From positions 1-7,199 of the forward strand of contig QNAO01000043.1 in NCBI GenBank assembly GCA_003641785.1: a stretch of 7,199 nt of DNA. Reading direction: 5' to 3'. Position 1 is the first letter of the stretch, and every line of letters starts with the position of its first letter. Origin of the DNA: Thermotogae bacterium (GTDB lineage Bacteria; Thermotogota; Thermotogae; Thermotogales; DSM-5069). A model generated the notes under the pieces. That model made no database searches, was not told the origin of the DNA, and worked only from the letters and a program-made list of their open reading frames with translations. The position numbers were made by a program, and so were the translations under genes. Shown here one piece after another: positions 1 through 7,199 of the stretch.

Positions 1-153
1 ATAGCTTCTGTATGCCTTGAAGCATCTTTACTGCAAATTGGGGGAGCAATCCTGAGGGAAGTTCCTGCTTTTTCGGAACCCTCTGTGGCCCATCTGAGAG
101 AAGATAATATCGTAGTAGAACGTTTGAATGAGTTAAAATTTGTTGAGGAGTGA
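1..153 (+). CDS. C-terminal end of an unrecognised protein (5' truncated by the window)
   Basis: Frame 1 is open from the first base to a TGA at 151-153, giving the last 50 residues of a protein that starts outside the window. The tail has a hydrophobic, probably helical stretch (ending LLQIGGAIL), then a REVPAFSEPSVAHLRED segment, and finishes with an acidic ...KFVEE. I do not recognise the family and assign no function. It counts as coding because the frame is open throughout, codon use matches the downstream genes, and its last codons carry the GAGGAG ribosome site of the next gene. It is therefore probably co-transcribed with the M42 peptidase genes. Confidence 0.6.
   Translation: MASVCLEASLLQIGGAILREVPAFSEPSVAHLREDNIVVERLNELKFVEE
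145..150 (+). promoter_or_regulatory. Ribosome binding site GAGGAG that fixes the TTG start at 159
   Basis: GAGGAG lies 8 bases before TTG 159. The alternative GTG at 150 overlaps this site and has no good Shine-Dalgarno of its own, so TTG 159 is preferred. That start also gives an N-terminus (M-D-I-K-K-I-L) of the usual M42 form. Confidence 0.75.
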
Positions 154-158
154 TACCT

Positions 159-1163
159 TTGGATATCAAAAAAATACTTGTTGAACTGTCTAATACTGAT
201 GGTCCTTCTGGTTATGAAGAAGCTGTACTGCAAAAGATCGAAAAACTGATTGCTCCATATGTTGACAGAACCTGGCGTAACAGCATGAGTACCTTGATAG
301 CTGAGAAAAGGGGGAATGGAAAAGGTAAGCTTGGTGTCTTTGCGCATGCGGACGAAGTGGGTTTCGTGATATCCAAAATCGAGGAAGATGGCTTCGCTCG
401 AATTGAAGTTACCGGAGGCATAGATCCAAAAGTTTCCATGGCACAGCGCGTGAAGATATACACAAGAGATGGAGCCACATCAGGGGTGATAGGGTTTTTA
501 GCCCCTCATCTTCAGAAGGAAGAAGACAGAAAAAGCATGCCCCATCCTGATAACATCTTCGCAGACATATCTTGTTCGGAGAAAAGAATACGCGTTGGAG
601 ATGTGAGCGTGCCAGATGTTGAAGCTTGTGAAATCAACAGCAAAATAAGCGGGAAAGCTCTCGATAACAGAAGCGGATGTGCTTCGCTTATATGGGCAGC
701 CAAAATGCTCCAAAAAATTCGCAACGAGTGGGATCTGTACTTCATCTTTTCCAGTGAAGAAGAGATAGCAGGACCAGGCGCGAGGACCATAGCCTACGAA
801 TTGAACCTGGACAAAGCCATAGTCGTAGATGTGACACATGCCAATGAAAAGGTACCTGGCTACCCGTTGATAAAATTGGGTGAAGGGCCCGTTCTAACGG
901 TAGGGCCCATGGTAGACAAAAGTTTCAAAGACAAAATTAGCGAGATATGCTCGAGAAATGGCCTGAAAACCCAAATTGAACCCGCACCCATCCACTCAGG
1001 AACAGATGCCGATGAGGTGCAAATTACCAGAATAGGGATTTCAACGACGGTTGTTTCTATTCCACTGCTGTTCATGCACTCTCCAGTGGAAACAGTTGAT
1101 CCCAAAGACGTCGAAGAGACAGCGAGATTGATAGCCGTTGTTGCTGCGGAAATGGAGGTGTGA
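159..1163 (+). CDS. M42 family metallo-aminopeptidase (FrvX/TET type), first of three tandem copies
   Basis: Predicted cytosolic dinuclear-metal aminopeptidase that removes N-terminal residues from short peptides. M42 enzymes typically form 12-subunit tetrahedral shells. Numbered from TTG 159 (334 aa, the usual family length), the metal and catalytic set is complete: His63 in AHADEVGF, bridging Asp169 in ALDNRSG, catalytic Glu201 with ligand Glu202 in SSEEEIAG, Asp224 in VVDVTH, and His307 in FMHSPVE. The SGTDA motif is at 280-284. The loop after the glutamate pair reads IAGPGA where most relatives have VGLRGA, so this copy is the most divergent of the three and may have different specificity. 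The stop is 3 bases before the next paralogue. It could equally be called a glutamyl aminopeptidase or, in old annotations, 'endoglucanase M'; the true substrate cannot be read from sequence. There is no signal peptide. Confidence 0.93.
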   Translation: MDIKKILVELSNTDGPSGYEEAVLQKIEKLIAPYVDRTWRNSMSTLIAEKRGNGKGKLGVFAHADEVGFVISKIEEDGFARIEVTGGIDPKVSMAQRVKIYTRDGATSGVIGFLAPHLQKEEDRKSMPHPDNIFADISCSEKRIRVGDVSVPDVEACEINSKISGKALDNRSGCASLIWAAKMLQKIRNEWDLYFIFSSEEEIAGPGARTIAYELNLDKAIVVDVTHANEKVPGYPLIKLGEGPVLTVGPMVDKSFKDKISEICSRNGLKTQIEPAPIHSGTDADEVQITRIGISTTVVSIPLLFMHSPVETVDPKDVEETARLIAVVAAEMEV

Positions 1164-1166
1164 AAG

Positions 1167-2186
1167 TTGTATCTAAAGGAGCTCACAGAAATAGGTGGAG
1201 TTTCGGGAGACGAATCGCGGGTTCGTGATTTCATCGCTTCTAAAATAAAAGACAAAGTAGACGAGACCCACGTTGACAAACTTGGAAACCTTATCGCCCT
1301 CAAGAAGGGAAAGAAAAATGGGAAACGCTTTTTACTCGCCGCTCATATGGACGAAATTGGATTTATGGTAACAAATATTGAGGATGATGGAACTCTTTCG
1401 TTTTCACCTATCGGAGGCGTCGATCCTCGTGTCGTACCGGGAAAACGAGTTAAGATCGCAGACAAAGTTACAGGAGTCATAGGCTACAAAGCTATACACC
1501 TTCAAAAGAAGGAAGAAATTTTTAAGGTGCCAGCATTCGAAAATCTAAGGATTTACATAGGAACAGACTCTAAGGAAGCTTCATCAAAGCTTGTGAACAT
1601 AGGAGACTCAGTGGTATTCACAACCGAATATCGTGAGGAAAACGGCAGAGCGACAGGAAAAGCATTTGATGACAGAGCCGGTTGTTCAGTGATGATGGAT
1701 CTCATAGACAACATCGACAGGTACGACTTTGATGTGTATTTCGCCTTTTTAGTGCAAGAGGAGGTAGGCCTTCGTGGAAGCGCCGTTATAGCTGAACAAA
1801 TTCAGCCGGATGTTGCCATCGTGCTTGAAGGAACCACTGCCGGAGATAATCCGGAAGTTCCAGAGTACAAATGGGCAACTCATATTGGTGATGGCCCAGC
1901 TGTAACTTTCATGCACAGAGGGTACGTTGTGAGTTCCAAAGTCGTGCAAAACATCATGAGCATAGCCCAAAAGAATGGTATACCTTATCAAGCCAAACGA
2001 AGAACCGCTGGTGGAACAGACGCCGCGCGACTTGCAGGAACATGGAGAGGTGTTCCATCAGGTGTGATTTCTGTACCTTCAAGGTACATTCACAGTCCAG
2101 TTTCAATGATCGATCTGAACGATTATCACAACACTGTGGGACTTGTTGAAAAAATACTCGATGAAGGGGAGGTATTCTTCAAATGA
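1167..2186 (+). CDS. M42 family metallo-aminopeptidase, second of three tandem copies
   Basis: Second M42 aminopeptidase of the cluster, 339 aa, cytosolic, with no signal peptide. It starts at TTG 1167, with GGAGGTG at 1154-1160 six bases upstream; that site lies inside the last codons of the previous gene. Metal and catalytic residues are all present: His60 in AAHMDEIGF, Asp168 in AFDDRAG, catalytic Glu198 and ligand Glu199 in VQEEVGLRG, Glu221 in IVLEGTTAGD (Glu where the neighbours have Asp, a normal variant in this family), and His309 in RYIHSP. GGTDA is at 282-286. This is the most canonical of the three sequences. Its stop overlaps the start of the third copy by four bases (ATGA), so the two are probably translationally coupled and made in similar amounts. 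Substrate preference is not readable, but the three paralogues probably divide peptide substrates or co-assemble. Confidence 0.95.
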   Translation: MYLKELTEIGGVSGDESRVRDFIASKIKDKVDETHVDKLGNLIALKKGKKNGKRFLLAAHMDEIGFMVTNIEDDGTLSFSPIGGVDPRVVPGKRVKIADKVTGVIGYKAIHLQKKEEIFKVPAFENLRIYIGTDSKEASSKLVNIGDSVVFTTEYREENGRATGKAFDDRAGCSVMMDLIDNIDRYDFDVYFAFLVQEEVGLRGSAVIAEQIQPDVAIVLEGTTAGDNPEVPEYKWATHIGDGPAVTFMHRGYVVSSKVVQNIMSIAQKNGIPYQAKRRTAGGTDAARLAGTWRGVPSGVISVPSRYIHSPVSMIDLNDYHNTVGLVEKILDEGEVFFK

Positions 2187-3187
2187 TAGAGACTATTCGG
2201 AAACTTGCTGAAGCTTACGGACCAAGCGGTAGAGAAGAAGACGTTCATCGCATAGTACTTGAGGAGCTGAAAAATCATATCGACGGCTACAAATTTGATA
2301 GGGTAGGAAACCTGATAGTGTGGAAAGATGGAAAGAGTGGAAAGAAAGTCATGCTTGATGCTCACTCAGATGAGATAGGTCTCGTTGTAACGAATATAGA
2401 CAAAAACGGCTTCCTTAGAGTGGAAACCGTTGGGGGGGTACCACCACATCCTTATGTTGGTCAGCGGGTAAAATTTCCACAATGCACTGGAATAGTTTAC
2501 GTGGAAGGGGAAACTTCACAAGATATGAAGAAAAACTTTTCCAATTTGTCTTTTGATGTGATGTACGTGGACATAGGTGCCAGCAGTTACGAGGAAGCTC
2601 AAAAAGTGGCACCAATTGGAACATTTGGAGTATACGATTCACGCTTCATGCAAAACGGTGATTTCCTGACATCCAAGGCAATGGATGATAGAGTAGGGTG
2701 CGCTGTTGTGATAGAAGTCCTGAAGCGACTAAATTCACCAAACAACACGGTTTACTGCTCTTTTTCAACTCAAGAAGAAATAGGTCTTATGGGTGCACGT
2801 GTGGCCGGGTACGACATTATGCCTGAAGCCTGTATAGCCATAGATGTTACAGCCTCTTCAGATACTCCAAAAGCGTTTAAGAGACATGCAATGGTCTTGA
2901 AAAAGGGACCCGCTATTAAGGTGAAGGATAGAGCCTCCATAAGCGATAGAAAAATCGTGGATAAGCTCATTGAGCTTGCTGAAGAATCTGGCATTCCCTA
3001 TCAAATGGAAGTTCTGACAATGGGAGGCACAAACGCGGCGGCTTTTCAAGCAACTGCTTCAGGAATAGCCTCAGCCACAGTCTCGATTCCAACTCGGTAC
3101 GTCCACACGCCGAGTGAAACTGTGCATTTAGATGACATCAAGAACTGTGTGAATTTGCTGATAGAATATGTTCAGAAGGGAGTGTGA
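2183..3187 (+). CDS. M42 family metallo-aminopeptidase, third of three tandem copies
   Basis: Third M42 aminopeptidase, 334 aa, cytosolic. ATG 2183 overlaps the previous stop, and a GGGGAGG site at 2166-2172 lies 10 bases upstream. Metal and catalytic residues: His61 in DAHSDEIGL, Asp168 in AMDDRVG, Glu198/Glu199 in TQEEIGLMGA, Asp221 in AIDVTASSD, His308 in RYVHTP. The motif usually written GGTDA reads GGTNA at 281-285. The changed residue is not one of the metal ligands, so I expect the enzyme to be active. The order resembles T. maritima TM1048-TM1050 as I remember it; the last of those has been studied as a leucine-type aminopeptidase switching between dimer and dodecamer with metal content. 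Transfer of that specificity to this protein is inference. A run of seven G at 2432-2438 lies inside the gene without breaking the frame. Confidence 0.95.
   Translation: MIETIRKLAEAYGPSGREEDVHRIVLEELKNHIDGYKFDRVGNLIVWKDGKSGKKVMLDAHSDEIGLVVTNIDKNGFLRVETVGGVPPHPYVGQRVKFPQCTGIVYVEGETSQDMKKNFSNLSFDVMYVDIGASSYEEAQKVAPIGTFGVYDSRFMQNGDFLTSKAMDDRVGCAVVIEVLKRLNSPNNTVYCSFSTQEEIGLMGARVAGYDIMPEACIAIDVTASSDTPKAFKRHAMVLKKGPAIKVKDRASISDRKIVDKLIELAEESGIPYQMEVLTMGGTNAAAFQATASGIASATVSIPTRYVHTPSETVHLDDIKNCVNLLIEYVQKGV
3178..3182 (+). promoter_or_regulatory. Ribosome binding site GGGAG supporting the GTG start at 3190
   Basis: GGGAG ends 7 bases before GTG 3190. The upstream in-frame GTG at 3184, which overlaps the previous stop, is only one base from this site and so is a poor start. 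I chose 3190. Confidence 0.6.
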
Positions 3188-3189
3188 CA

Positions 3190-3900
3190 GTGGCTGATCG
3201 TAGGAAAATCAGCTTCTCGGAGACCCATGCACGACTGCTTGCGATCCTTATAATTGCGCTGTGTGCGGCGTGCTCTTTTTTCGCAGTGGCAACGTTCTAT
3301 CTTCTAAAGACGAGGTCTAACGTAAAGATTGAAATCGTGGAATTAGCTCCGCCTAAGGTGGAAACACCGGAGTTCGAAGAAACTGTGAAACTCACAGAGA
3401 TCCCATTGTCGACTCCTACAGAATATTTAATAGAAGAATTTGACTATCAGAAGATAATAGTAGGGGCGACGGAGGTAGTTGAGAAAGGAACGCAAGTCTC
3501 AGTTTATACGGTGGATGGTGAAAGTGCGCTGAAGATCATAAGTTCTTCAGGCACGGATTATGTTTTTGGCAAGTTAAACGATGATCTCTACACGGTAGCT
3601 TTGATTGGAGACTACGCTGCGCCCGGTATGATACCTTCACGGAGCCTGTATGGGGTGTTTGTATTCTCTCTAACAGATAGAGAGTACGCATTTGAAAAAC
3701 TGCTCGCAATGAGAGCCGCTGGTTATCCATCCTACTTGATGCATTTTATCAAAGACGCACGTGACTGGTACTCACTGGTCCTCGGAGCATTCACAGATAT
3801 TGATTCTGCTGAGAGTTTCAACAGCACTCTTGACTGGAAGAAAGTAATGCAGGTGGCGAGTGTATCTCGACCGGGTTTTGTGGGGCGGATTTCTCCATGA
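3190..3900 (+). CDS. Single-pass membrane protein with C-terminal SPOR-like domain
   Basis: 236 aa from GTG 3190. A basic N-terminus (ADRRK) precedes one strong membrane segment at about 16-39, so the N-terminus should be cytosolic and the bulk periplasmic. A Pro/Glu/Thr-rich linker follows at about 52-80. The C-terminal 80 residues (about 154-234) show the SPOR pattern: an opening strand YGVFVFS, a helix with Ala and Leu (EYAFEKLLAMRAAG), a Gly-Tyr-Pro turn, a strand ending WYSLVLGAF, then a second helix with Asp-Ala (DSAESF). SPOR domains bind peptidoglycan glycan strands lacking stem peptides and often mark division or wall-remodelling proteins; that role here is inference. Residues 101-143 resemble half of the same fold. 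There is no lipobox, although Cys25 and Cys28 lie in the membrane segment. The stop overlaps the next start (ATGA). I expect many pipelines to call this hypothetical. Confidence 0.7.
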   Translation: MADRRKISFSETHARLLAILIIALCAACSFFAVATFYLLKTRSNVKIEIVELAPPKVETPEFEETVKLTEIPLSTPTEYLIEEFDYQKIIVGATEVVEKGTQVSVYTVDGESALKIISSSGTDYVFGKLNDDLYTVALIGDYAAPGMIPSRSLYGVFVFSLTDREYAFEKLLAMRAAGYPSYLMHFIKDARDWYSLVLGAFTDIDSAESFNSTLDWKKVMQVASVSRPGFVGRISP

Positions 3901-4445
3901 AACTTTCCGTGGGAGAAAAAAGAATTCTTTTGATCACTTTCGCAGGACTACTGATTCTCCTGGGCTTTGTGCTTCAGCCACAAGGGGAAAAATCGACCCC
4001 CGGAGAATCTGAAAATCCAAGATCGTTGGTGGAATTTCCCATAGATATAAACACGGCAAGTTATGATGAACTGATCCTGCTTCCCGGAATCGGTCCCACG
4101 CGTGCAAGAGCTATAATCACCTACCGCGAAGAGAACGGGGCGTTTCACAGTGTTAATGAGGTTCTCAATGTTTCTGGGATTGGAGAAACAATACTGAAAA
4201 ATATACAGAACATGATAACAGTAAAAAACACGCACCAGGTTTATGAAAAAAGCGGAAAGATAAACGTCAATACCGCTTCAGTTGAGGATCTTTGTAAACT
4301 CCCTGGAATTGGTGAAGTCAAAGCAAATGAAATCGTTAAATACAGAGAAAACAGAGGACCGTTCAAAGTTCACGAAGATCTCCTGCAAGTTCCTGGGATC
4401 GGGCCAAAAACGCTCGAAAGAATATCAAACATGATTGAGTTTTGA
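3897..4445 (+). CDS. Membrane-anchored ComEA-like protein with two tandem helix-hairpin-helix pairs
   Basis: 182 aa. A short basic N-terminus and one membrane segment (about 10-26) are followed by a polar linker, then two (HhH)2 units at 50-107 and 123-180. Each contains the ComEA hallmark: NTAS, then LPGIG, a Tyr-Arg-Glu helix, a Gly-x-Phe turn, and a second GIG hairpin. The GIG hairpins would bind the DNA backbone without sequence specificity. In ComEA this occurs outside the cytoplasmic membrane during DNA uptake, and the topology here also puts the DNA-binding part outside. Classical ComEA carries an SLBB domain and one (HhH)2 unit; here SLBB is absent and the HhH unit is duplicated. ComEC is not in the window, so a competence role is plausible but unproven. 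ATG 3897 overlaps the previous stop; the upstream GGGGCGGA is a weak ribosome site. Confidence 0.85.
   Translation: MKLSVGEKRILLITFAGLLILLGFVLQPQGEKSTPGESENPRSLVEFPIDINTASYDELILLPGIGPTRARAIITYREENGAFHSVNEVLNVSGIGETILKNIQNMITVKNTHQVYEKSGKINVNTASVEDLCKLPGIGEVKANEIVKYRENRGPFKVHEDLLQVPGIGPKTLERISNMIEF
4044..4217 (+). repeat. Coding repeat, first (HhH)2 unit
   Basis: Encodes residues 50-107 of the ComEA-like protein. Aligned by hand without gaps to the second unit (4263-4436), about 27 of 58 residues are identical, including NTAS, LPGIG, YRE, GxF, GIG and NMI. This indicates an internal duplication that has since diverged. Confidence 0.85.
4263..4436 (+). repeat. Coding repeat, second (HhH)2 unit
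   Basis: Encodes residues 123-180, the second copy of the 58-residue unit. A 15-residue linker separates the units. The copy ends two residues before the C-terminus of the protein. Confidence 0.85.
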
Positions 4446-4452
4446 GGAGGTG
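4444..4452 (+). promoter_or_regulatory. Strong ribosome binding site GAGGAGGTG for the Skp-like gene
   Basis: GAGGAGGTG lies 6 bases before GTG 4459. In-frame TTG 4435 is upstream of it and GTG 4450 overlaps it, so both are unlikely starts. GTG 4459 gives a clean MKRF membrane-signal N-terminus. Confidence 0.8.
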
Positions 4453-4458
4453 CACTCA

Positions 4459-4947
4459 GTGAAGAGATTCGTTACCACGATTTTCGCAACAAGTGTTGTT
4501 GTGATACTGATAATTTTCTTGATGGGCTCACAAGGTGACTCAGGTAGTTCCTTAAAAATAGCGTTTGTAGATGCGAACAAGATCACGCAGGAATACCCAA
4601 AAATGATTGAGCTCAACAAACAGTACCAATCTGATTATGGATTCTATCAGCAAAAGTTAGCTGAAATGAACAAAGAATTAGAGGATATGGTGAATTCAGG
4701 TGCTTCTCAGAGTGACATTGAGGCCAAGCAAAAGGACATTCTGACGAAGAAGCAGCAGTACGAGAAACTTCTTCAAGACGAATATCAACCAAAAATGCAA
4801 CAGGTTTTCAACGAAATGGCAGAAAAGATAGAGAGTTACGCTCAGATGATGGGTTACGACTTCATCCTTACCAAGCAAGCTTTTCTCTATGGCAACGACA
4901 TCTACGATATTACCGAGCAGTTGTTAAACTATCTCAAAGCGGAATGA
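4459..4947 (+). CDS. Skp/OmpH-like periplasmic chaperone with N-terminal membrane signal
   Basis: 162 aa from GTG 4459, close to the usual Skp length. An MKRF start and a very hydrophobic segment (about 5-22) are followed by a Gly/Ser linker and a short strand LKIAFVDANKI (32-42), the typical opening of OmpH/Skp domains. Residues about 48-130 are charged, Gln/Lys/Glu-rich and helical, forming the coiled-coil 'tentacles'; residues 133-145 return as a strand (YDFILTKQAFLYG) before a final helix. Skp trimers hold unfolded outer-membrane proteins in the periplasm. There is no lipobox cysteine and no clear AxA cleavage site after the hydrophobic stretch, so it may stay membrane-tethered instead of being released. 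Thermotogota have an outer toga with abundant Omp proteins, some of them coiled-coil, so a chaperone role fits. Function is inferred from domain pattern only. It starts 13 bases after the previous gene. Confidence 0.85.
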   Translation: MKRFVTTIFATSVVVILIIFLMGSQGDSGSSLKIAFVDANKITQEYPKMIELNKQYQSDYGFYQQKLAEMNKELEDMVNSGASQSDIEAKQKDILTKKQQYEKLLQDEYQPKMQQVFNEMAEKIESYAQMMGYDFILTKQAFLYGNDIYDITEQLLNYLKAE

Positions 4948-4948
4948 A

Positions 4949-5652
4949 ATGCGCATCGAATGCAAAAACCTTGTTAAAAGGTTTGGTAGGAAGATTGTTG
5001 TAAACAACGTCGATATTTCAGTCAGTCAGGGGGAAGTGGTAGGACTCCTTGGCCCCAATGGAGCGGGTAAGACGACGATATTCAACATGATACTCGGAGT
5101 CGTGATTCCGACCGCTGGCAAAATAACACTGGACAACGTGGATATAACAAGAACTCCGATAAGCCGCAGGGCAAGAATGGGAATCACATACTTGCAACAG
5201 GAAACTTCGGTGTTCAACGGCATACGAGTTCGTGAAAACATTGAACTGGTTCTGAGCTTTTTCACAAAAGACACAGTTCAGCTCAAGAGAAAGACAGAAA
5301 AGCTTCTTTGTGAATTCGGGATTCTGGAATTAAAAGATCAGTACGCAGGTGATCTCTCGGGAGGCGAAAAAAGACGCCTGGAGCTGGCTCGGATGATGGC
5401 TTTGAATCCTTCCTTTTTGCTACTCGACGAACCTTTTGTGGGAATAGATCCCAAAACAGTGAAAGATATTCAAAAGATGATACGCGCGCTCAAGAATAGA
5501 AGCATGGGGATCATAGTGACTGATCACAGTGTCGAGGCTTTGGTCGAAGTTGTTGACACGCTTTATGTGATACACAAAGGTAAGATCATAGCTCACGGCA
5601 AATGCGAAGATGTGTTAAGTGACGAAACAGTGAAGGAGGTCTATCTGGGCAC

Positions 5653-5656
<4 letters not shown>
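4949..5656 (+). CDS. LptB-like ABC transporter ATP-binding protein
   Basis: 235 aa cytosolic ABC ATPase. Motifs in order: Walker A GPNGAGKT (35-42), Q-loop Gln84 in YLQQETSVF, signature LSGGE (136-140), Walker B FLLLDE (156-161) with catalytic Glu161, D-loop around Asp167, and switch His193 in TDHSVE. The QETSVF stretch, LDEPFVGIDP, VTDHSVEAL and the C-terminal VKEVYLG match the LptB subgroup better than the related LivF/LivG amino-acid transporters, and the length is right. LptB powers extraction of LPS from the inner membrane with LptF/LptG and passes it to LptC/LptA; none of these partners is in the window. Thermotogota are not known for classical LPS, so the cargo may be another envelope lipid. 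The start is 1 base after the Skp-like stop with only a weak GGAA ribosome site, suggesting coupled translation. A LivF/G-like role is the main alternative. Confidence 0.82.
5633..5640 (+). promoter_or_regulatory. Ribosome binding site AAGGAGGT for the TIGR00725 gene
   Basis: A near-perfect anti-16S match inside the end of the LptB-like gene. The 12-base spacing to ATG 5653 is slightly long. In-frame GTG 5659 is even farther, so ATG 5653, overlapping the previous stop as ATGA, remains the best start. Confidence 0.6.

Positions 5657-7199
<1,543 letters not shown>

Noticed and set aside
212..1303. Several minus-strand open frames across the first M42 peptidase
   Set aside because: They lie antisense to a clear enzyme gene, have low-complexity Ser/Ile/Phe-rich translations, no ribosome sites and no recognisable motif. 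They are shadows of codon bias on the opposite strand.
159..3187. Annotation of the M42 genes as endoglucanases
   Set aside because: 'Endoglucanase M' is an old database label for this family. The conserved residues are those of a dinuclear metallo-aminopeptidase, with no glycoside hydrolase motif.
3240..3260. TATAAT-like hexamer near 3248 as a possible internal promoter
   Set aside because: It sits inside the membrane-segment codons (Leu-Ile-Ile), and I find no convincing -35 element at the right distance.

Overview
The window looks like a stretch of a thermophilic Thermotogota chromosome (Thermotoga/Pseudothermotoga type). This rests on gene content and style: three tandem M42 aminopeptidases, a Skp/OmpH-like protein, a TIGR00725 (TM1055-like) protein, and a Thermotoga-type GluRS that I recognise from memory. 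Frequent ATA and AGA codons, TTG/GTG starts, strong GGAGG-type ribosome sites and extreme gene packing also fit. The genus is an inference, because no 16S or other taxonomic marker is present.

Layout: everything reads left to right on the + strand with essentially no intergenic DNA. In order: the 3' end of an unrecognised gene (1-153); three tandem M42 metallo-aminopeptidase paralogues (159-1163, 1167-2186, 2183-3187); a single-pass membrane protein with a C-terminal SPOR-like domain (3190-3900); a membrane-anchored ComEA-like protein with two tandem (HhH)2 units (3897-4445); a membrane-anchored or secreted Skp/OmpH-like protein (4459-4947); an LptB-like ABC ATPase (4949-5656); a TIGR00725/LOG-like Rossmann protein (5653-6180); and the first 342 codons of gltX (6173-7199, running off the end). 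Neighbouring genes overlap by 4 to 8 bases or are separated by at most 13. I see no promoter, terminator, RNA gene, CRISPR array or mobile element. No stretch as long as 300 bases lacks a gene.

How the genes may fit together: the peptidases are cytosolic and probably finish peptide degradation as large self-compartmentalised shells, possibly mixed ones. The next four genes have an envelope flavour: a SPOR-like peptidoglycan-binding protein, an HhH protein with a membrane anchor, an OM-protein chaperone-like protein, and an LptB-like ATPase. In a phylum with an outer 'toga' membrane and no classical LPS, the Skp/LptB pair is the most thought-provoking part. The last two genes look like housekeeping passengers. 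From memory, the eight genes from the first peptidase to the TIGR00725 gene correspond in number and type to T. maritima TM1048-TM1055, while gltX sits elsewhere there. That should be verified. I do not see a defence system or an obviously new pathway; the window is mainly a dense, probably conserved operon with several under-annotated envelope proteins.
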